This document shows positions 32,328 to 37,931 of a stretch of 37,931 nucleotides of DNA, in pieces; position 1 is the stretch's first letter, and each line of letters opens with the position of its first letter. The DNA is from a virus. Under the pieces are notes generated by a model, which had not been told where the DNA came from, did not search any database, and worked only from the letters and a program-made list of their open reading frames with translations. Where the stretch lies: positions 1 through 37,931 of the IMG/VR virus record IMGVR_UViG_3300024356_000335. One strand, written 5' to 3'. A program made the translations under genes and the position numbers.

Positions 32328-32505
32328 CTAGGTTAGTGCCCCATTTAAACTTTAGCCATAGGCGTTCGTGAATGTAATGTGCTAGTGTCATCCATATATT
32401 AATTATAATTGCCCCGCCAAGTCCAGTATAGGCAGCGGTGATCAACGTAGCTACAATTCTCCAACAAATTGCTCGTACTATAGTTCTTTTATGTGTTTCA
32501 GTCAT
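32311..32505 (-). CDS. DUF2061 membrane protein
   Basis: The 64-residue protein has KRTIVRAICWRIVATLITAAY near the start and a hydrophobic core leading to AHYIHERLWLKFKWG. This matches DUF2061, small bacterial inner-membrane proteins with a K-R/S-x-K/R-A-x-x-W-R start and a Y-x-HERxW motif. Two hydrophobic segments are likely. It is unusual in a phage. It starts one base inside the queE stop and overlaps the DUF1289 gene by 17 bases. Confidence 0.87.
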   Translation of the reverse strand: MTETHKRTIVRAICWRIVATLITAAYTGLGGAIIINIWMTLAHYIHERLWLKFKWGTNLDESNS

Positions 32506-33353
32506 TAGGTTCCCCAGGCATTTTTGAATAGGGGAACTTGCAATCGGTCACTATATCTTAGACCGTGTTGCATTGCTAACTCCGCTACTGTTCGATTGTT
32601 TAATGAGTAGACGCTTTCTACTCCTCCCACAGGCATTAGATATATATGCCCGCTAAATCCTTCTTTTTTGTACAACTCTATTACTTCCAGTGCTTCTTCT
32701 ACATCTTGGTTGGATGCTACTACAAATTTTAAGTATGTATGACCTAAGTCCTCATACTCCCTAACTATGTCTGGACGAATGGCATCTTCTCTCTTTTCTC
32801 CGCTTACACTTAGTTTAGGACTTACACTAAATGTTAGATTATGATACCCATTTTTATGTGCCCACTTATATAGATATAGTTTAAATTCTCTAGTTATCTC
32901 TTGTGTGCCGTTAGTTTCAAAAGTAATATCTTTTAGTTTTTTTAATTTATCGTGGCTTAATAGATCAGGATAGCTACGTTGCCAGCCCAGCAAGGGCTCA
33001 CCACCAGTAATGACTAAATGTACATTACCCCATTTATTTTCAGGCAAAAGTTCCATTATTCTGTCTGCAATGGCATCCACTGTTAGCACAGGACTTAGAT
33101 CTTTAAATCTAGCGTCCCAGCTAGCATAACTATCACAACCTGTTTCCACTATGGGAAGATCTTCATATCGGGAATAGGAACCGATGTTTAATGCCACTTG
33201 GTCATTGGCTGTGCTACGTTCACCACGTGGCATACCAAATCCTGCACAGGTAAAGTTGCAACCAAATGTACGTAAGAAAACAGAAGGCACACCCATAAAG
33301 CGTCCTTCCCCCTGTATGCTATAGAATAATTCTGCGATTTTTATTTTGCTCAT
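32505..33353 (-). CDS. queE: 7-carboxy-7-deazaguanine synthase QueE
   Basis: The enzyme is a radical SAM protein of the preQ0/queuosine pathway, converting carboxy-tetrahydropterin to carboxy-deazaguanine. Evidence: FYSIQGEGRFMGVPSVFLR at 10-28, cluster cysteines CNFTC at 32-36 and a third at 73 (GCDSYASW), VITGGEP at 114-120, FETNGTQ and SVSPKLS. The third Cys is separated by 36 residues, unlike the usual CX3CX2C or CX14CX2C, because of an insertion of about 34 residues. With QueD it supplies deazaguanine for tRNA or DNA modification. At 282 residues it is longer than minimal QueE. Confidence 0.94.
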   Translation of the reverse strand: MSKIKIAELFYSIQGEGRFMGVPSVFLRTFGCNFTCAGFGMPRGERSTANDQVALNIGSYSRYEDLPIVETGCDSYASWDARFKDLSPVLTVDAIADRIMELLPENKWGNVHLVITGGEPLLGWQRSYPDLLSHDKLKKLKDITFETNGTQEITREFKLYLYKWAHKNGYHNLTFSVSPKLSVSGEKREDAIRPDIVREYEDLGHTYLKFVVASNQDVEEALEVIELYKKEGFSGHIYLMPVGGVESVYSLNNRTVAELAMQHGLRYSDRLQVPLFKNAWGT

Positions 33354-33356
33354 AGT

Positions 33357-33518
33357 TTACCAATGTCGAATGATACCTGCTATAATAAACAGGTTAGTTA
33401 TAATGTATATTAGCACAATAGCGGTACGTATACAAGCAATTTTATTTGCTTCAGAATCAGTTGTTCCTGATTTCTCGCCTAGTGCCTTTGCCCATAATCG
33501 CCAAAATTCATCTTTCAT
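33357..33518 (-). CDS. 53-residue membrane protein between queD and queE
   Basis: From the ATG at 33518, one base after the queD stop, the product begins MKDEFWRLWAKALGEKSG, continues through a charged helix, and ends in one membrane span (TAIVLIYIITNLFIIAGIIRHW in two parts). I recall related small proteins near nucleotide-metabolism genes in marine phages. The longer frame from 33659 overlaps queD and is not used. The function is unknown. Confidence 0.78.
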   Translation of the reverse strand: MKDEFWRLWAKALGEKSGTTDSEANKIACIRTAIVLIYIITNLFIIAGIIRHW

Positions 33519-33519
33519 T

Positions 33520-34038
33520 TTAATTGAAGAGATCTTCGTCCCATTCTCGGTGCCCTTCACGAAAGGCCATATTGCTTTGTGTCTCTCTAACTTCCACTCT
33601 GTAACACCAGAGTCGTTCTGCTTCGCCAGGACCCCACATATCAGGAATATACACACCATTGACGTATTTGTAAAGCATATCGGCTAAACCTTCACAACCT
33701 AGTCTTGGTAGTATGGTCAATTTAGCAAGTTTTTTCTCTTGTAGCAATTTAAATGTTTCTAATTCAGGATCATCTTGTGCTACAAGTAATGTGTGATCAA
33801 ATTGATCTTCCAGTATCTTTTTAAGTTCTTTAAGGCCACCATAGTCAGCGGCCCAATTACGCACATCTAAATTATCTGTGCCAAAATAGAACTTCATACT
33901 AAATGAATAACCGTGGATTAGATTACAATGACTATCAGCACGCCACTGACGATAGGCGCAGGGGAAAGCATCGTGATATTCCTTGGTGCTTACGTATTTG
34001 TAAGTTCTTGGTGGTTGTACGTCGTTAAGGTAAAGCAT
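33520..34038 (-). CDS. queD: 6-carboxy-tetrahydropterin synthase QueD-like
   Basis: The enzyme belongs to the 6-pyruvoyl-tetrahydropterin synthase family and makes 6-carboxy-tetrahydropterin from dihydroneopterin triphosphate. The 172-residue protein has FPCAYRQWRADSHCNLIHGY at 25-44 with zinc His residues and the catalytic Cys, DYGGLKELK at 65-73, FDHTLL at 80-85, and LWCYRVEVRET near the end. AGGAG precedes the ATG. It feeds QueE downstream. The other pathway genes (folE, queC) are not in the window, so the host or the rest of the phage must supply them. Confidence 0.93.
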   Translation of the reverse strand: MLYLNDVQPPRTYKYVSTKEYHDAFPCAYRQWRADSHCNLIHGYSFSMKFYFGTDNLDVRNWAADYGGLKELKKILEDQFDHTLLVAQDDPELETFKLLQEKKLAKLTILPRLGCEGLADMLYKYVNGVYIPDMWGPGEAERLWCYRVEVRETQSNMAFREGHREWDEDLFN

Positions 34039-34122
34039 TAGATTCTCCTATAAGTTAATATAGGCCTGCAGAATTTGTAAAGCGGGATGAAGAGCCAGGA
34101 AGGCCGCTGTGTAGAATATTAT

Positions 34123-34413
34123 TTATTGCAATAACATTCTTGTTAAACCAATTGTGTCTATAGTTACTAGTAGCAGGTAGTTAGCCAACATCCCAAACGA
34201 TTTCCTAGTATAAGCAGCCCAGCCATAGATTGCGCAACCAGTAATCCAGATAGGATATAGTACAAGTAGGGGAGGTTGAGGAACAGTGAGCGCCATAGTG
34301 ATACTACACCCAATACTAATAGCCCAAGCAGTAAGCTCAGCAATGAACCTAATAGGATGGGACTTGAAATCATCGTTAATCCATTTAAAAATACCAGCTA
34401 GTATGTTATTCAA
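34123..34413 (-). CDS. Conserved phage membrane protein
   Basis: The 96-residue product starts with TTG at 34413 in a TTGA overlap. It has three hydrophobic segments: FIAELTAWAISIGCSITMAL, LLVLYPIWITGCAIYGWAAY and MLANYLLLVTIDTIGL, after a DFKSHPIR start. From memory, similar proteins occur in cyanophages. No transporter motif can be named with confidence. The 84-base gap after it has an AT-rich imperfect hairpin and an AGGAG site for queD. Confidence 0.82.
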   Translation of the reverse strand: MNNILAGIFKWINDDFKSHPIRFIAELTAWAISIGCSITMALTVPQPPLLVLYPIWITGCAIYGWAAYTRKSFGMLANYLLLVTIDTIGLTRMLLQ

Positions 34414-34754
34414 ATATTTTCACCGTGTTGTTGTTCATATAGTTCCATTTGTTTCTGTAAATTAGTGTTTATAATTAAATCGAGGTATTTTAAAACAAAT
34501 AAACTAGCAATAGATGCATCTTCGCCATTAAAATGTAGTTTAACCTGTGGGCCACTAGTATATTTATAACTACGTTTACCTCGACCGTATCTCACGTAGG
34601 TTGTGTCTACTTTCCTACCACGTACATCATAGTATGTGTCTAGTATAACTTCACCACCCACTAGCCTGTACCACTCAATCATATCATCAGTCAAGCGTTC
34701 TACATCTATACTGATACTAAAATTAACTCGGCAACCAGGAGGCAGGGGTATCAT
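34410..34754 (-). CDS. Conserved T4-like phage hypothetical protein
   Basis: The 114-residue product begins MIPLPPGCRVNFSISIDVER, has LTDDMIEWYRLVGGE, and KLHFNGEDASIASLFVLKYL. The MIPLPPG start and HFxGEDAS motif are, from memory, typical of a family conserved in marine T4-like phages without known function. ATGA overlaps the phosphoribosyltransferase stop. It has no membrane segment. Confidence 0.85.
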   Translation of the reverse strand: MIPLPPGCRVNFSISIDVERLTDDMIEWYRLVGGEVILDTYYDVRGRKVDTTYVRYGRGKRSYKYTSGPQVKLHFNGEDASIASLFVLKYLDLIINTNLQKQMELYEQQHGENI

Positions 34755-35308
34755 TTATGCCACCAGGTCTCATAGGGAAAGTCTACCCAGATATCTTCTT
34801 TAGCTTTGTCAATTTCCATACCAAAATAATTCATTGCAGCGTCACAATTACTACTTGCATTGTCCACTACTACGGCAAATTTAACATTGTTGCCCCAGAT
34901 ACTATTCCAGGCTGCATCATTAGGCATACAGCCTGATTGCCAGTCCTTGATGATCCAGTTAAATGTAGCACCAGTGTCATTAATATCGTCAACTATCAAG
35001 ATATTTTTTCTCAAGGAAGGATCAGATGCAGGCATATCCTTGGGTCTTGGTATTTCCTCAGTGTTCAAATATCCGAGTGCATCTTCAGCCATCCAGAGAT
35101 TACTTTCCTGATCGCTACCATCACGTAGACTTACTTTGAGAGTTTCACAAGGTACTTCAAAATAATGACTAAGCATAACTGCGGGCAGCAATCCTCCCCG
35201 CGTTATACCAACAATATAATCAGGACGCCATCCAGACATACTTATTTGCCTAGCTAGCTCTGAAACTAGTTGTTTAAACTTTTTATTGTCTATAGTTAAT
35301 TTTTTCAT
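34751..35308 (-). CDS. Purine-type phosphoribosyltransferase
   Basis: The 185-residue protein has the PRPP-binding motif ILIVDDINDTGAT at 103-115, IVGITRGGLLPAVMLSHYF at 32-50 and KVSLRD. This places it in the type I phosphoribosyltransferases, closest in layout to xanthine/guanine salvage enzymes (Gpt/Hpt). Base specificity cannot be told. It would salvage purines for phage DNA synthesis. The start shares one base with the preceding stop (TAATG). Confidence 0.9.
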   Translation of the reverse strand: MKKLTIDNKKFKQLVSELARQISMSGWRPDYIVGITRGGLLPAVMLSHYFEVPCETLKVSLRDGSDQESNLWMAEDALGYLNTEEIPRPKDMPASDPSLRKNILIVDDINDTGATFNWIIKDWQSGCMPNDAAWNSIWGNNVKFAVVVDNASSNCDAAMNYFGMEIDKAKEDIWVDFPYETWWHK

Positions 35309-37821
35309 TAGAACGCATAGTTAATGGTTGCGCGACCAGCTGGAACACCTTGATTTGTTACTAGTCCAGTAAAACTATAGGTCACGTTTTTATAGTTTTC
35401 AAAATTTCCACTGTAATCAAATCTAGCATAGCTACGCACAGTGTCTTTGATATTGGAATTTGTGTTAGTATATGCGAACTGACCTTGGTTGTCAATACCA
35501 GTAGGCAATGTCATACTCACTGAACCTGCAAAAGCATAGGGTAATACACCAGTAGCAACTTTCAGGTTATCATTGACAGTGTATTCTATGTCTGCCCAGC
35601 CAGCATAAATTGGTTTCACTGAAGTAACGAGACCTGGTGTATATTGGCTAGTTACCTGCATCAGTCCACCACGATAGGACCAAGGACCCTTGGTGTGTAT
35701 AACACTGCTTTCCAAGATTGCACTGTCACGTATTTGTCCCCAGGTTCCCGACATACTAAACCAGGGATTAAATGGTACTCTACTGAGACTCATTGACAGA
35801 CTCGTGTTATCATTAAGTGGTACTCCACCTATAGCCATAGCCCAGGATTTGGCACCTTCCATAGGATCATTTGTACTGTTAAATTTAAAATTTCCTATTT
35901 CCACAATGGAAGTGTTTTGCAATTGCAGACTGGCTAGGCCGTGTTGAATAGCCTGATAGCTTCTCTGACTCCAATAGTCTGTAGTTATAAGTTTTTGGCC
36001 ATAGTCAATGCTAAAGTTACGATTGTAATAATCTATGCCAGTGAAACTCTTTATGGCTGAATTAGTGTCAATACCGGAAATTGAGCCTTGTAATGGTGTC
36101 ATTTTACCATTCAAAGGGAACCAGAGACCACCCACAGGCTGCATTGCTGCATTAATATCTATTACAGTGCCGTCAGCCCATCTAGATCCAGTTACTTTTA
36201 GAATCTGCGCTGCCTGAGCCTCGGTTATGTTCCATTGCGACATAAGTGTCTGTATAGCACCATTTAAAGTAAGTGTACCTGCACTTCCGATCTGGCTAAA
36301 ATATACGTGACTGTACTGTGTACCGTCCATACTAGTTTCATTTCTTACACCAACTATGTAATTTTTACCTTTAGGGCCACGCACAATATTTGATGCACCC
36401 ATACACCAGGTAATGTCCCCTGTACACTCCCAACTTTGTGATCGTATATTATCATCAAATGCCTTGATGGTACTAGCACCAGCTTCTACATATATTATAT
36501 CGCCATTTTTTTGTGGCTTGGCTAGCAGGATACTGGTATTACCATTTTGTGATGCCATAATTATATCAGGCTGTTTATCACCATTAACATCACGTAGGTC
36601 TATATTATAGACCAAACTATTACTTTTACTCCAATGACCAGCCACGGTAAAATTACCATTACCATTATTTTTATAGAAGGTAACATACGTGTCACCACGT
36701 ACTGATGCCCAGTTATTGTCAGTCGCATTAGGACGACTTATCACAGCAATATCAGGAAGGGCATCTTTATTAACTCTTAGTGTCACTACACGCACGTCGT
36801 GACTAGCATTGCTATCACCACGTTTCATATAATCTAAATCTGATAAGCCTAAATTACTGGCCTGCTGCGCTTCTAAATAGGGTAGGGGTAAGATTTTAGC
36901 TGTGGAAGGTACAACACCAATAATCTGGTTATTTGTTTTAACTCCGTTTTCATAATTAAACCCGTTATAAACTTCCATCATTACCACACGGCCAAAACTA
37001 CCCTGTACACCATCAATACTGGGTCCATCTACCACAATAGCATATACTTTGCCGTCGTTGTTAAATTTACCTAGAGTAAGACCAGAACCAAAAATTCCAG
37101 TAACTGTTCTTCCCTGAGAATCTATACCTGAATTATTATTATTTTGGCTACTGAAAACCTTGGGAGTAGCTCCACCAAGTACAGTAAAAGAATTATTGTT
37201 ATAACTAACAGCCATAATATCTAGTTTGCCATCACCGTTAATATCAAATGTAGCTGAACCGTGAGACCAACTATCAGTACCAGGTAGTTCTATTCTTTCT
37301 AATTTATTTTTTCCTGTATTCCGGAAAATAATTGCTGGCCCTGTGTTATTAGTGTCAGTACTAGGGCTAACAAAAATATCAGTGTTTTTTGACCCAGTAA
37401 AATTACCAAATAAAAGGCTAGGTTCTGTGCCATTAATGATGTTTGCGCCGGGAGCGAACCAAGTAGAGGTTTGATTAGTTAATTTGCCTTTATTGTCCCA
37501 ACTAAAAATAAACATATTAGATTGTTCAAATTTCGCGCCAGGATAATTTGTAGTACGACCTGCGTAGATAATTTCATCTACGTTGTCTCTGTTAAGATCT
37601 CGTGCAAATAAATCGTGAGTAACGTAAGTGCTATTATTACTATTAAGCGGGTTTACACTAAAAGCAAAATTATAAGTAGGTGTAAAAGTTGCTGGGGCAC
37701 TATTACTAGCTCCGGCCTGATTAGTAACTTTTATACCAGTGCCCCCTGCGCAGGCTGCGCTGGAAAAAGCCACTGCTAATAGATAAGGAATTAGACGTAG
37801 TCTAGCTTTATTGGTTTTCAT
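35308..37821 (-). CDS. Secreted FG-GAP/VCBS-repeat protein with beta-barrel-like C-terminus
   Basis: From the ATG at 37821 (GGGAGGG site just upstream) the product has 837 residues. A Sec signal peptide covers about 1-25, ending SSAACAGG. Residues about 50-440 hold repeats with Ca-binding-like loops: DLNRDNVDEIIYAG, DINGDGKLDIMAVSY, RVNKDALPDIAVIS and DVNGDKQPDIIMAS, the FG-GAP/VCBS type that forms beta-propellers. The last 250 or so residues alternate polar and apolar strands and end in Phe (INYAF), typical of outer-membrane barrels and autotransporters. A phage-encoded protein of this kind would sit on the infected cell surface. A role in adhesion, receptor masking or exclusion is inference. 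Confidence 0.85.
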   Translation of the reverse strand: MKTNKARLRLIPYLLAVAFSSAACAGGTGIKVTNQAGASNSAPATFTPTYNFAFSVNPLNSNNSTYVTHDLFARDLNRDNVDEIIYAGRTTNYPGAKFEQSNMFIFSWDNKGKLTNQTSTWFAPGANIINGTEPSLLFGNFTGSKNTDIFVSPSTDTNNTGPAIIFRNTGKNKLERIELPGTDSWSHGSATFDINGDGKLDIMAVSYNNNSFTVLGGATPKVFSSQNNNNSGIDSQGRTVTGIFGSGLTLGKFNNDGKVYAIVVDGPSIDGVQGSFGRVVMMEVYNGFNYENGVKTNNQIIGVVPSTAKILPLPYLEAQQASNLGLSDLDYMKRGDSNASHDVRVVTLRVNKDALPDIAVISRPNATDNNWASVRGDTYVTFYKNNGNGNFTVAGHWSKSNSLVYNIDLRDVNGDKQPDIIMASQNGNTSILLAKPQKNGDIIYVEAGASTIKAFDDNIRSQSWECTGDITWCMGASNIVRGPKGKNYIVGVRNETSMDGTQYSHVYFSQIGSAGTLTLNGAIQTLMSQWNITEAQAAQILKVTGSRWADGTVIDINAAMQPVGGLWFPLNGKMTPLQGSISGIDTNSAIKSFTGIDYYNRNFSIDYGQKLITTDYWSQRSYQAIQHGLASLQLQNTSIVEIGNFKFNSTNDPMEGAKSWAMAIGGVPLNDNTSLSMSLSRVPFNPWFSMSGTWGQIRDSAILESSVIHTKGPWSYRGGLMQVTSQYTPGLVTSVKPIYAGWADIEYTVNDNLKVATGVLPYAFAGSVSMTLPTGIDNQGQFAYTNTNSNIKDTVRSYARFDYSGNFENYKNVTYSFTGLVTNQGVPAGRATINYAF

Positions 37822-37837
37822 AACCCTCCCAAGAAAA

Positions 37838-37875
37838 AAGTAATATACAGTGCCCATTATAGCAGTATATTACTT
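37838..37875. promoter_or_regulatory. 11-bp inverted repeat across the promoter, operator candidate
   Basis: The arms aagtaatatac (37838-37848) and gtatattactt (37865-37875) are perfect reverse complements, 16 bp apart, and flank the -10 element. One arm lies in the -35/-10 spacer and the other lies downstream of the expected start, so it cannot form a full mRNA hairpin. This is the layout of a repressor or activator binding site. Confidence 0.65.
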
Positions 37876-37884
37876 TAGGGTCAA
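37856..37884 (-). promoter_or_regulatory. Strong sigma70 promoter of the 37.8-kb operon
   Basis: The minus strand has TTGACC (37884-37879, one mismatch), 17 bp, and a perfect TATAAT (37861-37856). The first gene starts 35 bases downstream. Bases 37885-37931 upstream are AT-rich, with nothing further that I can name. Confidence 0.88.
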
Positions 37885-37931
37885 GCGATTTTTAATTATT
37901 GCTTTTTTAGTAACTCTAGTGTTATTATTTT

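Noticed and set aside
34110-34135. AT-rich imperfect inverted repeat at the end of the 34123-34413 gene
   Set aside because: The stem has mismatches and almost no G-C pairs, so it would be too unstable to be called a terminator.
34561-34568. Exact TATAAATA on the minus strand (T4 late promoter core)
   Set aside because: It lies inside a coding region encoding a Tyr-Lys-Tyr stretch and not upstream of a gene start.
1-37931. tRNA genes, CRISPR arrays, insertion sequences, integrase or attachment sites
   Set aside because: No cloverleaf, spaced repeat, transposase or recombinase was recognised anywhere in the window.

Overview
This window most likely comes from a large lytic tailed phage of the marine T4-like type, of the kind known from cyanobacteria, Pelagibacter and related hosts. 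The evidence is indirect. Genes are tightly packed and often overlap by 1-30 bases, the base composition is AT-rich, and many very small genes are present. It also has a phage-style nucleotide metabolism set (thymidylate synthase, dihydrofolate reductase, dCMP deaminase, deoxyribonucleotidase, phosphoribosyltransferase), a 5'-3' exonuclease of the T4 RNase H type, QueD and QueE, and a MoxR/VWA pair. No capsid, tail, terminase, polymerase, tRNA or photosynthesis gene lies in the window, so host and family are inference.

Region 1 (1-16933, + strand) is one long operon entering from the left. It opens with seven consecutive radical SAM proteins of the N-terminal twitch type, the first cut by the window edge. 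Next come a conserved protein of unknown function, a 32-residue basic mini-protein, an SGNH-type hydrolase, a NodU/CmcH-type carbamoyltransferase and a small lysine-rich protein. The operon ends with two tandem glycosyltransferase-like paralogues, a dCMP deaminase and a 731-residue protein with 63-residue repeats. Together these look like a biosynthetic or decoration island of unknown product.

Region 2 (16908-23996, - strand) runs from a consensus sigma70 promoter through a VWA/metallopeptidase-like protein, small conserved proteins, DHFR, ThyA, a sugar epimerase and a DegT-type aminotransferase. It meets region 1 tail to tail with a 26-base overlap and no visible terminator.

Region 3 (24021-27310, - strand) holds a MoxR-like ATPase with its own promoter and a hairpin behind it. 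Upstream is a cluster of tiny coupled genes, including three related IVRECA-motif proteins and a lipoprotein, driven by another consensus promoter at 27282-27310.

Region 4 (27368-37884, - strand) starts at a strong promoter at 37856-37884 that carries a perfect 11-bp inverted repeat. Its first gene encodes a secreted FG-GAP/VCBS-repeat protein with a beta-barrel-like C-terminus. A phosphoribosyltransferase, small membrane proteins, QueD, QueE, DUF2061 and DUF1289 proteins, a degenerate SGNH protein, the exonuclease, a deoxyribonucleotidase and many small coupled genes follow. No gene-free stretch exceeds 300 bases; the longest gaps are about 85-115 bases and are described with the promoters.
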